From contig NZ_FQWI01000006.1 in the NCBI RefSeq assembly GCF_900129615.1, forward strand, positions 124,001-188,000: DNA of 64,000 bases. The letters run 5' to 3'. The notes beneath the pieces are model-generated. The model was not told where the DNA came from. It saw only the letters and a list, made by a program, of their open reading frames with translations, and did not search any database. Positions 1 to 7,914 of this stretch are shown here, piece after piece. Made by a program: the position numbers and the translations under genes. The stretch comes from Pectobacterium carotovorum (lineage in GTDB: Bacteria > Pseudomonadota > Gammaproteobacteria > Enterobacterales > Enterobacteriaceae). Within the stretch, counting starts at the first letter, position 1. Each line of letters opens with the position of its first letter.

Positions 1-325
1 TGCGCTCCTTGAAAACGGACATCACGCGATGCCACTTTAATTAATGCACATAACACGCCAGTCGCCCGCCCCAAATCAGAATAAAATACAAAAACGCGAT
101 CTAATCCAAAAATTCAGCAGATGATTTGAACTAAATAAGAATGGACGGAATTAATAACCAACAAGAATGACGAATGCCAGTATGAAGAAAAGCAAAGCAT
201 TTTGTGATGCCCCACTTTTGTCCAGCGCGCCCTTTTTTGGGGCACGCCGGGGCTGGATAAACGCGCTATGTCATTACCCGCTTGTCGTTCAGGATAAACA
301 GAACTCTGCGGCAGACAGAAGATCC
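1..325. other. Left-edge intergenic region, no gene seen
   Basis: No convincing reading frame is present here. The ORF that opens at 167 on the plus strand is antisense to the end of patD. An imperfect inverted repeat (TGCCCCA at 208-214 and TGGGGCA at 238-244, with a long loop) lies downstream of patD and could act as its terminator, but the support is weak. Confidence 0.4.
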
Positions 326-1750
326 TCAGTGCCGGATCATGATATGGCGCACGATGGTGTAGTCCTCCAGACCATACATCGACATATCCTTGCCGTAGCC
401 AGACAGCTTCTGCCCACCGTGCGGCATTTCACTCACCAGCATAAAGTGGGTATTCACCCAGGTACAACCGTACTGAAGGCACGCGGCCAGACGGTGCGCC
501 CGCCCGATATCACGCGTCCAAACCGACGAGGCCAGCCCGTAATGTGAGGCATTCGCCCAGCCAATCACCTGCGCTTCATCGTCAAACGGCGTGATGGATA
601 TCACCGGGCCAAACACCTCTTTCTGAACGATTTCGTCTTCCTGCTTTGCCCCCGCCAGCACCGTAGGTTGGAAGTAGAACCCCTGCCCTTTCACCCGCTC
701 GCCACCGGTCACCACCGTAATGTGCGGCAGCGCTTTGGCGCGTTCGACAAAACCAATCACGCGTTCCAACTGTGGCTCGGTAATCAATGGCCCCAGCTCG
801 GTCGTTTCATCATGTGGATCGCCTATTTTCAGCGTCGCTACCGCTTTTCCTAATGCTTCTACGACCTCATCGTAGATCCCTCGCTGCACATACAGCCGAC
901 AGGCCGCGGTACAATCCTGCCCCGCATTGTAAAAACCAAAGCTGCGAATTCCATCAACCACCTGATCGATATCAGCATCGTCGAAGACAATCACAGGCGC
1001 TTTACCCCCCAGCTCCATATGCGTTCGTTTTACGCTCGCGGCGGTATGCGACAGAATATGCGCGCCGGTCGCAATCGAACCCGTCAGCGACACCATGTTG
1101 ACTTTCTCATGCCCCGTCAGCGCATCGCCGATATCCGCCCCGCGCCCGAACACGATATTCACCACGCCCGCTGGCAGGATCTCCGCCAGCAGATGTGCCA
1201 GATAGAACGTGGTCAGCGGGGTTTGCTCCGCCGGTTTCAGCACCACGCAGTTTCCCGCCGCCAGCGCGGGTGCCAGCTTCCACGACGCCATCATCAACGG
1301 GTAATTCCACGGTGCGATGGACGCCACCACGCCAACCGGATCGCGCCGGATCATCGAGGTGTGCCCCTCAAGATACTCTCCCGCCGCCGAACCGCTCAGG
1401 CAGCGTGCCGCACCGGCAAAAAAGCGAAAAACATCGGCGACCGCAGGCACTTCATCATTCAGCGCCGCGTGGTAGGGCTTACCGCAGTTCAGCGATTCAA
1501 GCTCGGCAAACGTCTCGGCGTTTTCCTCGATGGCATCGGCAATCTGTAGCAACAGCGTCGCGCGCGTTTTCGGCGTGGTCTGGCCCCAGTGTGCAAAAGC
1601 GGACTCTGCGGCCAGAACGGCTGCATCAACCTGGTGCAGATCGGCCTGCGCAATAGCGGCAATTTGCTCTCCCGTGGCAGGATTAAATACCGCTAACGCC
1701 TCGCCTTTCCCCGCGACCAGCTTGCCTTCTATCAGTAATTTATCGTGCAT
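326..1750 (-). CDS. patD: Gamma-aminobutyraldehyde dehydrogenase
   Basis: NAD-dependent aldehyde dehydrogenase of 474 residues that oxidises 4-aminobutanal to GABA in the putrescine transaminase route, in the cytoplasm. The sequence follows E. coli PatD (YdcW) closely along its whole length. The general-base Glu is in ELGGK (about residue 246) and the nucleophile is the first Cys after GQD (Cys280), the same numbers as in E. coli. The APWNY motif near 146 and the C-terminal SGYGKDMS segment are also present. The start ATG has TAAGGAAA just upstream. No patA or transporter lies in the window, so the gene appears to stand alone here. It is a full-length, ordinary member of its family. Confidence 0.95.
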   Translation of the reverse strand: MHDKLLIEGKLVAGKGEALAVFNPATGEQIAAIAQADLHQVDAAVLAAESAFAHWGQTTPKTRATLLLQIADAIEENAETFAELESLNCGKPYHAALNDEVPAVADVFRFFAGAARCLSGSAAGEYLEGHTSMIRRDPVGVVASIAPWNYPLMMASWKLAPALAAGNCVVLKPAEQTPLTTFYLAHLLAEILPAGVVNIVFGRGADIGDALTGHEKVNMVSLTGSIATGAHILSHTAASVKRTHMELGGKAPVIVFDDADIDQVVDGIRSFGFYNAGQDCTAACRLYVQRGIYDEVVEALGKAVATLKIGDPHDETTELGPLITEPQLERVIGFVERAKALPHITVVTGGERVKGQGFYFQPTVLAGAKQEDEIVQKEVFGPVISITPFDDEAQVIGWANASHYGLASSVWTRDIGRAHRLAACLQYGCTWVNTHFMLVSEMPHGGQKLSGYGKDMSMYGLEDYTIVRHIMIRH

Positions 1751-1870
1751 ACATTTTCCTTACAGAGAGAAAACCATCTTGTTTTTCATCACTATCTGCA
1801 AAATGTCTGTGCAAAAAACCTGCCACGTTGTGCTTAGCTGTCGCTCCGTTCTGCAACCCGTGGCATTACA

Positions 1871-2041
1871 CTAGGGTGCGTTGCCTGATTCTTTCTGCGT
1901 CTGCGTGGCGGCCTGTCTGGCTTCCTCAGCCAGCGCTTCAATCTCTTCTTCCGTCAACTGCTCTGATGCCTCATGCACCTTTGCCAGCCCTTCGCTGACC
2001 GTCACCTCTTTAGGATCCTGCGTTGAGTCCTTCGTGGTCAT
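1871..2041 (-). CDS. Small acidic hypothetical protein (56 aa)
   Basis: A 56-codon frame running ATG to TAG on the minus strand. Its ribosome site is good: AGGAG ends 8 bases before the ATG. The product is rich in Glu, Ala, Lys and Gln, has no Cys or membrane segment, and looks like one charged helix from about residue 16 to 50. It starts MTTKDSTQDPKEV and ends ESGNAP. I do not recognise a family. It is separated from patD by about 120 bp and is divergent from the has operon, so it is probably its own transcript. The strong Shine-Dalgarno and codon use typical of the neighbours argue for a real gene; function is unknown. Confidence 0.6.
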   Translation of the reverse strand: MTTKDSTQDPKEVTVSEGLAKVHEASEQLTEEEIEALAEEARQAATQTQKESGNAP

Positions 2042-2149
2042 CTCTGTATCTCCTGATTAAATAATAAGCCAGCAAAGATAAGTGTAGTCGATGACGAGAA
2101 TCCGCCAATCTGAAGAAGATTTAACTCTGCTTTCCGGTTCGTCATATGT

Positions 2150-2168
2150 GATAATAATTATCAATTAC
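2150..2168 (+). promoter_or_regulatory. Fur-type box upstream of hasI
   Basis: The 19 bases beginning GATAATAATTATCA resemble the Fur consensus (GATAATGATAATCATTATC) and contain a near-perfect ATAATTAT core. They lie about 260 bp before hasI, separated from it by an ERIC element. Iron-repressed transcription of the ECF sigma gene is expected for has systems. This is a motif match only. Confidence 0.65.
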
Positions 2169-2178
2169 ATTAAATTTG

Positions 2179-2304
2179 TACCCTAAATAATTCGAGTTGC
2201 AGGAAGGCGGCAAGAGAGGGAATCCCGATGAGCTTACATAAGTAAGTGATTCGGGTGACTGAACGCGGCCAACGCACAAGCAGCTTGAAGTATAACGGGT
2301 ATAT
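2179..2304 (+). repeat. ERIC element (copy 1)
   Basis: A 126 bp enterobacterial repetitive intergenic consensus element. It opens with TACCCTAAATAATTCGAG and closes with CTTGAAGTATAACGGGTATA, which form imperfect terminal inverted repeats. The central hairpin has the CCCGAT / ATTCGGG variant rather than the classic CCCCAG / CTGGGG. It lies between the Fur-type box and hasI, so it is probably transcribed in the hasI leader. Confidence 0.9.
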
Positions 2305-2424
2305 TATTCAGGGCCTTACCCCGTCGATATCAACGGACAGGATCGCTATGGATAGCGCCGTGATAAGGGAAAGGGGTTCTGTTGCCGCAGAGTCGGCGGG
2401 AAGGTCACCTGACGGGACGTTGGC

Positions 2425-2934
2425 ATGTCAGAGTCTGAACTCAGAATGCTGTTCAACCATTATGCAGAACGGTTGGAACGCTATCTCAATCATAAACTGC
2501 GCGACCCTCAGGCAGCGGCAGATCTGGTGCAAGAGAGTTTTTTACGGTTGGCACAACGGCTGGAACAGCAAGATGATGTAGACGACAAGAAGGCGTATCT
2601 CTATAAGACAGCAAATAATTTGCTGCTTGATCATGTCCGTCACCAGCAGCGCTGGCAGATGGCGACGTCCGTTGACGACGTGGAAGCGACGCTAGAATAC
2701 CTGCCGGATGCCGCTCCCCAACTCGATCAAACGGCCATCGCGCAACAGGAGCTGGAGCGTCTGGCAAAGGTACTGGCGACGCTGCCGGAGCGCACACAGC
2801 TGATATTTCATCTGCACCGGTTTGAACACATGACGCAGGCGCAAATTGCTCAGCAGTTGGAGATTTCCCTCAGCACCGTTGAGAAGCATCTTGCCATGAC
2901 GCTGAACGCGATGATGACGATCCGCGCCTCGTGA
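2425..2934 (+). CDS. hasI: ECF sigma factor HasI (FecI-like)
   Basis: An ECF sigma factor of 169 residues that directs RNA polymerase to the haem-uptake genes. Region 2 spans about residues 5-75 (ADLVQESFLRLAQR, then YLYKTANNLLLDHVR) and region 4 spans about 112-165 (LPERTQLIFHLHRFEHMT, then the STVEKHLAM recognition helix). It is followed after 99 bp by an FecR-type anti-sigma gene and then by a receptor with an N-terminal signalling domain, the usual cell-surface signalling trio. The gene order matches the Serratia marcescens has locus, which gives the name. The Fur-type box upstream suggests iron repression. The Shine-Dalgarno is weak (GGGACGTTGGC before the ATG), so the start is slightly uncertain. 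Confidence 0.88.
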   Translation: MSESELRMLFNHYAERLERYLNHKLRDPQAAADLVQESFLRLAQRLEQQDDVDDKKAYLYKTANNLLLDHVRHQQRWQMATSVDDVEATLEYLPDAAPQLDQTAIAQQELERLAKVLATLPERTQLIFHLHRFEHMTQAQIAQQLEISLSTVEKHLAMTLNAMMTIRAS

Positions 2935-3033
2935 AACGCGTCGCCCATCGTGAAATAATCACAAATTATTTACGGGTTTATTGCCGTCAAACGTCTACGT
3001 ATTTAGAGACCCTACATATTCCAGGCCTACAAC

Positions 3034-3987
3034 ATGAACGATTATCCTCCTGAAATCCAACAGCAGGCAGCACGCTGGGCCATCCGTTTGGCCGAAGCGC
3101 CGCTGGACGATGAACAGGAACTGACATTCCAACATTGGCTGGCACAGGATCCGCGCCATCACCACGCGCTGGAACAGGCAGGGATGCTCTGGCATGGGCT
3201 TGGGTCGCTCAGCGCCGAGCAACGGCAGGTGCTGCAACCACAGCCGCCAGCAACCTTTCTCATCAGGCGCGTTAACCGCGCAACACAGTGGAAAATCGCC
3301 GCCTTGCTGCTACTGGGCTTCAGTCTCGGTGCGACGTGGATTTCCGACGGCATCCTCATGCTGCGCTCGGATTATCATGCGGCACATCAGGTCAAACACG
3401 TTACGCTGCCGGACGGCAGTGAGGTTGATATGGATGCAGGCAGCGCCATTTCGCTCGCCTATACGCCACAAGAACGGCGCGTCACGCTGCTGCAAGGCTC
3501 GGCCTGGTTCACCGTCGCACCGACGACGACACAGGAAAAACGGCCTTTCCTGGTCGATGCGGCATCGGGCACCACACAGGCGCTAGGCACGCAGTTCATC
3601 GTGCAAAATTCATCACAGACCACGACCGTCGGCGTGGTGGAGCACAGCGTTCAGGTAACGGCAAACGGGCAAGCGCTGCGGCTTGATGAGCAACAGGCGG
3701 CACGCTATACCGAGCAAGGGATGACTCGCCTCCCCGGTTGGAATAGCCGCGAGCGCGGTGACTGGCGGCGCGGCCTGCTAATTTTTGATCAACAGCCGCT
3801 GGCTATCGTGATTGCACGTATCAATCAGTACCGCGTGGGTACGATCGTCATCCCCACGTCAGCGCTGCGTCAGCGCCAGGTCAGCGGCATTTTTTCGCTG
3901 AACGAGCTGGATGGCGCATTGCAAACCATCGCTACCGAACTGGGTGCCAAAACCGTTTCACTCCCCGGCGTCACGGTTCTGTACTGA
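3034..3987 (+). CDS. hasS: Anti-sigma factor HasS (FecR-like)
   Basis: A 317-residue inner-membrane anti-sigma factor that holds HasI inactive until the loaded receptor signals. The cytoplasmic N-terminal part (about 1-85) has the typical ARWAIRLAEAPLDDEQ and FQHWLAQDPRHHHALE segments. A single membrane helix follows at about 88-108 (IAALLLLGFSLGATWI). The rest is the periplasmic FecR domain, with VTLPDGSEVDMDAGS near 125 and a C-terminal secretin/STN-like end that should contact the signalling domain of HasR. It sits between hasI and hasR in the expected order. Its length is normal for the family and no damage was seen. Confidence 0.88.
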   Translation: MNDYPPEIQQQAARWAIRLAEAPLDDEQELTFQHWLAQDPRHHHALEQAGMLWHGLGSLSAEQRQVLQPQPPATFLIRRVNRATQWKIAALLLLGFSLGATWISDGILMLRSDYHAAHQVKHVTLPDGSEVDMDAGSAISLAYTPQERRVTLLQGSAWFTVAPTTTQEKRPFLVDAASGTTQALGTQFIVQNSSQTTTVGVVEHSVQVTANGQALRLDEQQAARYTEQGMTRLPGWNSRERGDWRRGLLIFDQQPLAIVIARINQYRVGTIVIPTSALRQRQVSGIFSLNELDGALQTIATELGAKTVSLPGVTVLY

Positions 3988-4146
3988 TCCTTTCTCCCAC
4001 CAGCCTTCCCCACTCCTGCCATGCTGCTCAGGAGTGGTAATCACGCATAATTTCCCCTTACGTTCACAAGGCCGCAACGCGCCGGAGAAAAAAATTTAAA
4101 TATTTTTTTACGGGTTCTGTCATCTCAGCCGTCTTCATATTTAGGT

Positions 4147-4165
4147 AATGATTTTTATTATCATT
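4147..4165 (+). promoter_or_regulatory. Fur-type box upstream of hasR
   Basis: AATGATTTTTATTATCATT is an AT-rich near-palindrome with the spacing of a Fur box, about 65 bp before the hasR start. It suggests that hasR has its own iron-controlled promoter, in addition to HasI-dependent activation. Motif match only. Confidence 0.6.
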
Positions 4166-4228
4166 TTCATTAAGAAAAAGAGGGCTAATTATCCCTTTGT
4201 TTATTAATGCTTATTGATGATTTAACAG

Positions 4229-6925
4229 ATGGCAGACCAGGCGAAAATGTTTAAAAGAACACAACAGCAAGACAGCCGCTTGTTACAACGTAATCCACTT
4301 TCTCTTGCCGTCGGCATCGCACTGTCGCTGTCTGGCTCGCTCCACTATGCGCAAGCAGAAACGCAGGCCGCCAGCGTTCAGGAAGCGGCTCGTCAGAGCA
4401 CCGCCTTTTCCATCAGCGCGCAGCCGTTGAGCAGCGCGTTGCTGCGTTTCGCCGAACTGGCGGGGTTACAGGTCTTTTTTGCCGACGTTAAACTGGAAAA
4501 CATGCAGGCCGCCGCGCTTCAAGGGCGTTTCACGCCAGAGCAAGGATTACGTCAGTTGATCGGTACCAACCCAGTCGACTTTCAGATCGGCAGCAATGGC
4601 GTCATTACCCTGCGCCCTCGTTCAGTCAACGTCGATACGGCAAAAATAGACGACGTGATGACGGTACGCGCATTTACCGTCGCCAATCCAGGCGACTGGA
4701 TCTATGAACAGCCGCGCGCCATCAGCGTCATTTCACGCGAACAGATGGATAACCGCCCTTCCCGCCACGCCGCTGATATGCTGGAACAGTCTGCTGGCGT
4801 TTACTCCAGCGTCAGCCAACAGGACCCTTCGCTATCGGTCAACATTCGCGGAATACAGGACTTCGGTCGCGTGAATATGAACATTGACGGCGTGCGGCAG
4901 AATTTTCAAAAAACTGGCTACGGCCAGCGCAACGGACAGATGTATATCGATTCGGAGTTGCTCTCCGGCGCAACGATTGAAAAAGGCGCGACAAACGTGA
5001 TGGGCAGCGCGGGCACATTGGGCGGCGTCGCCACATTTAATACCGTCAACGCCCACGATTTTCTCGCTCCGGGTAAAGAGCTGGGCGGAAAACTGCACGC
5101 CAGCACGGGCGACAATGGAACGCATTTTATCGGCAGCGGCGTGCTCGCACTGGGTAACGAACGCGGCGACATTCTGGTCGGCGCCAGCGAGCGTCATCTG
5201 GGCAATTACTGGCCGGGCAATGATGGCAACCTCGGTAATATCCGTATCCCGGGCAATTCAAGTAATTACGAAGCGTGGGCCAATAACTTAAAGCATCAGA
5301 AAGTGACCAGCGCGGCCTACACCATGCGCTCGCGGCTGGCGAAAATCGGCTGGAACCTCCCTGCTAACCAACGCTTCCAGCTCAGCTATATGCAAACGCA
5401 AACCTCTTCTGAAAACGCCGGGACGTTGTCCAACCTTTCCAATACCGAACTGGGTTGGAAGGCCAGCGGGCACAGCGAGATTATGGCGCGCAGTACCGCG
5501 CTGGATTACAGCCTGAAGCCAGACAACCAGCGCTGGCTGGATTTTAAGGCCAAGATTTATTACGCCGATACCAATAACGACACCAATAACTATGCCCTCG
5601 CTAATACCAGCGCGTATCACGAGAGCACGCGGTTACGCACCTACGGGGCACAAGCGCAAAACACTTCAACGCTGTGGCAGCAGGGCGCGCACGATCTGAA
5701 AGCCGACTACGGGCTAGACTTCTATTACGACAAGATCACCACGGACAGCACCAATAGCACAGCCAGTAACGCCACTCCGGAAGGAAACCGTGCAATGGCC
5801 AGTCTGTTCGCGAATCTGAATTACGCGTACGACGAATGGGTAACACTGCAAGGCGGCCTGCGTTACGATCGCTATCGGCTACGCGGCACCACCAGCATCA
5901 GCTATCGGGAAATCCCCTATACCGTCACCAATCCCTGCACTGCACGGTCGATCGCGCTCTGCCCGCCGTTCGTGACCACCACGCAGGATTGGAATGTCGA
6001 TGACGAACACGGCAAGCTGTCCCCCACGTTGTTTGCTGGCGTCCGTCCCGGCGTTGAATGGCTACAGCTGTACACCAGCTATGGCCTATCCTGGCGACCA
6101 CCATCAGTCAGCGAAACCTTTGCCAACGGCACCTACAGCGCAGGCAACTATTACCTCTATCCGAACCCCAACCTTAAGCCGGAGCGTTCCCGCGCCTGGG
6201 AGGTCGGGTTCAATATTCAGAAACCAGAATTGTTCACTGACGGCGACAGGCTGGTCACCAAGGTGTCCTATTTCGACACTAGGATAAACAACTACATCAG
6301 CCTGAACGGCGCGCGCAATAAGCCGGGCTATAACGGCTATTCCCTCAGTAATTCCGTGTTCCAAAACAATCTGGCGAAGAGTCGATTTCGCGGCATGGAA
6401 TACCAGCTTAACTACGACGCAGGCTTTTTATATGTCGATGCCACCTACACCCACATGATCGGCAATAACGACTTCTGTGCGCCGGTGGCCTGGATGGGTG
6501 GCGTCACGACCGTTGGCGGCTCCCGCGGCAACTACTACTCCACACCTGTCGATACCACGGCCAGCGATGCCTCTTGCCAGAAAACGCTGTTATTCAGCAA
6601 CGCCGCCTATCTGCCGGGCGACCGCGGTTCCGTCACGCTGGGGACGCGCGTCTTCGATCGCAAGCTGGATATGGGGGTCACGATGCGTTTTGCTCCCGGC
6701 TATCAAGATGCCGCTGCACCGGCCAACTCCGCCTATTTAGCCGACTGGCCCAAATATGAAGTTTACGATCTGTATGCCAGCTATCGTCTGACCGACAGCC
6801 TGACGGTGCGCGGTTCCGTCGAGAATATCGCTAACCGTACTTACGTCGTGAGCTATGGCGAATCACTGGGTTACACGCCAAGCCGGGGAAGAACGGTGCA
6901 GGCTGGCGTGGAGTATCGATTCTAA
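4229..6925 (+). CDS. hasR: TonB-dependent haem/haemophore receptor HasR
   Basis: An outer-membrane receptor of 898 residues that takes haem, free or carried by HasA, into the periplasm. It has a signal peptide (about 1-43, ending HYAQA), an STN signalling domain (about 58-130), a TonB-box-like stretch (DDVMTV, about 141), a plug (about 155-285) and a 22-strand barrel ending in YRF. The FRAP/NPNL-type motif is present as WRPP (622-625) and NPNL (646-649). Two residues that bind haem in Serratia HasR look changed. The plug position equivalent to His189 is Tyr231 of the precursor (TGYGQRNG), and no His lies between WRPP and NPNL. A second possible ATG lies at 4247. It is the third gene of the has operon, with a Fur-type box upstream. 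Confidence 0.92.
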   Translation: MADQAKMFKRTQQQDSRLLQRNPLSLAVGIALSLSGSLHYAQAETQAASVQEAARQSTAFSISAQPLSSALLRFAELAGLQVFFADVKLENMQAAALQGRFTPEQGLRQLIGTNPVDFQIGSNGVITLRPRSVNVDTAKIDDVMTVRAFTVANPGDWIYEQPRAISVISREQMDNRPSRHAADMLEQSAGVYSSVSQQDPSLSVNIRGIQDFGRVNMNIDGVRQNFQKTGYGQRNGQMYIDSELLSGATIEKGATNVMGSAGTLGGVATFNTVNAHDFLAPGKELGGKLHASTGDNGTHFIGSGVLALGNERGDILVGASERHLGNYWPGNDGNLGNIRIPGNSSNYEAWANNLKHQKVTSAAYTMRSRLAKIGWNLPANQRFQLSYMQTQTSSENAGTLSNLSNTELGWKASGHSEIMARSTALDYSLKPDNQRWLDFKAKIYYADTNNDTNNYALANTSAYHESTRLRTYGAQAQNTSTLWQQGAHDLKADYGLDFYYDKITTDSTNSTASNATPEGNRAMASLFANLNYAYDEWVTLQGGLRYDRYRLRGTTSISYREIPYTVTNPCTARSIALCPPFVTTTQDWNVDDEHGKLSPTLFAGVRPGVEWLQLYTSYGLSWRPPSVSETFANGTYSAGNYYLYPNPNLKPERSRAWEVGFNIQKPELFTDGDRLVTKVSYFDTRINNYISLNGARNKPGYNGYSLSNSVFQNNLAKSRFRGMEYQLNYDAGFLYVDATYTHMIGNNDFCAPVAWMGGVTTVGGSRGNYYSTPVDTTASDASCQKTLLFSNAAYLPGDRGSVTLGTRVFDRKLDMGVTMRFAPGYQDAAAPANSAYLADWPKYEVYDLYASYRLTDSLTVRGSVENIANRTYVVSYGESLGYTPSRGRTVQAGVEYRF

Positions 6926-7042
6926 TTTCTCTGTTTCCCCACTCGGGAGGCAGGAAAACAAAGGGGATGGGAGGGCTCATCCTCTTTTACGACAGACACG
7001 GATGACCGTGCCTGTAGATCGTTAGTTAATGAGGAATCTATT

Positions 7043-7660
7043 ATGAGTTTTGCAATTACCTACGATGCCTACTATGCCAATTACAGCATTGCCAGCTATC
7101 TGACTGAATGGTCGGCAGCGTTTGGTGACGTTAATCATACCGCGGGTAACACACAAGTCGGTGGCAATAATACCGGGGGCTTTTACGGCGGCGACACCTT
7201 TATTGACGGTACTCAATATGCGATCACGAGTACGCAGAACGACTTCTCTGCACTTATTGCAGGCGGCGATCTGACCTATAGCCTCTTCTCCCCTCCTGCC
7301 CACACGCTGTGGGGTCAGTTGGACAGCCTGTCATTCGGTAATGTCCTGCAAGGCGGCACCACGGCTGGCACCACGTATTCTCTTGCTGAACCGGAAGTGA
7401 CCTTCAGCGGGCTGGATCTCTCCACTGATATTGCCAACCAGACCGTTAGCGATCGCGGCGTAGTGCATGACGTGATTTACGGCCTGATGAGCGGTCAGGT
7501 TCAGCCGCTTCTGACTGCGCTGACCAATGCGGGTATCGATATTAACGCGAGCCTGGATAGTCTCAGCTTCGCCACCGCGACCGCTGATGCCGCACTTTCT
7601 GCCGATACCGTGGTTGACGTAGTTGGCGTCGCAGAAACCGCCGATCTGCTGGCGGCATAA
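7043..7660 (+). CDS. hasA: Secreted haemophore HasA
   Basis: A 205-residue extracellular haem-binding protein that extracts haem from host sources and delivers it to HasR. It has no N-terminal signal peptide, as expected for type I export, and ends in a hydrophobic C-terminal secretion signal (ADLLAA). The fold landmarks match Serratia HasA: GDVNHT with His32, the GGFYGG turn, GGDLTYSLFSPPAHTL and LWGQLDSLSFG. The haem ligands His32 and Tyr (Tyr79, equivalent to Tyr75) and the supporting His87 (equivalent to His83) are all kept; a four-residue insertion in the first loop explains the shift. GAGG precedes the ATG by 8 bases. The export genes follow directly. Confidence 0.95.
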   Translation: MSFAITYDAYYANYSIASYLTEWSAAFGDVNHTAGNTQVGGNNTGGFYGGDTFIDGTQYAITSTQNDFSALIAGGDLTYSLFSPPAHTLWGQLDSLSFGNVLQGGTTAGTTYSLAEPEVTFSGLDLSTDIANQTVSDRGVVHDVIYGLMSGQVQPLLTALTNAGIDINASLDSLSFATATADAALSADTVVDVVGVAETADLLAA

Positions 7661-7662
7661 GA

Positions 7663-7694
7663 AAACGGCTAAAAGATGACGCTTTTAGCCGTTT
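7663..7694 (+). terminator. Hairpin between hasA and hasD
   Basis: Perfect 13 bp arms, AAACGGCTAAAAG and CTTTTAGCCGTTT, lie directly after the hasA stop. No T-run follows, so it is more likely a partial terminator or 3'-end stabiliser than a full stop. It could make hasA mRNA exceed hasDEF mRNA. Confidence 0.7.
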
Positions 7695-7723
7695 GAGTGA
7701 ACACCGTCGCGGTACGGAGAGAG

Positions 7724-7777
7724 TATATACCCTCAATATTTCGTGTTGCACGGATGCAGCGTGAAGTATGGCGGGCA
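7724..7777 (+). repeat. Short ERIC-end-like remnant
   Basis: TATACCCTCAATATTTCGTG and GCAGCGTGAAGTATGGCGGG resemble the two ends of ERIC elements brought together with the centre missing. It lies between the hasA hairpin and hasD. It may be a decayed or deleted copy. Confidence 0.45.
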
Positions 7778-7914
7778 CGGCACCGCGACGGTCTAGTGAG
7801 TGTAATAACCGTTGGCAAACCGCGTCAATAGCAGTACGGCTAACCGCCCCCTCTTCCACCTTGTGGGGATACCACGGTGAGAACGATGGCACTTTATTGA
7901 AGAAGGAACATCCC

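Noticed and set aside
2246-2581. 111-residue frame opening inside ERIC copy 1
   Set aside because: Its first codons are ERIC sequence and the rest is out of frame with hasI; ERIC read-through produces similar false starts before dcuB, the AraC gene and afuB.
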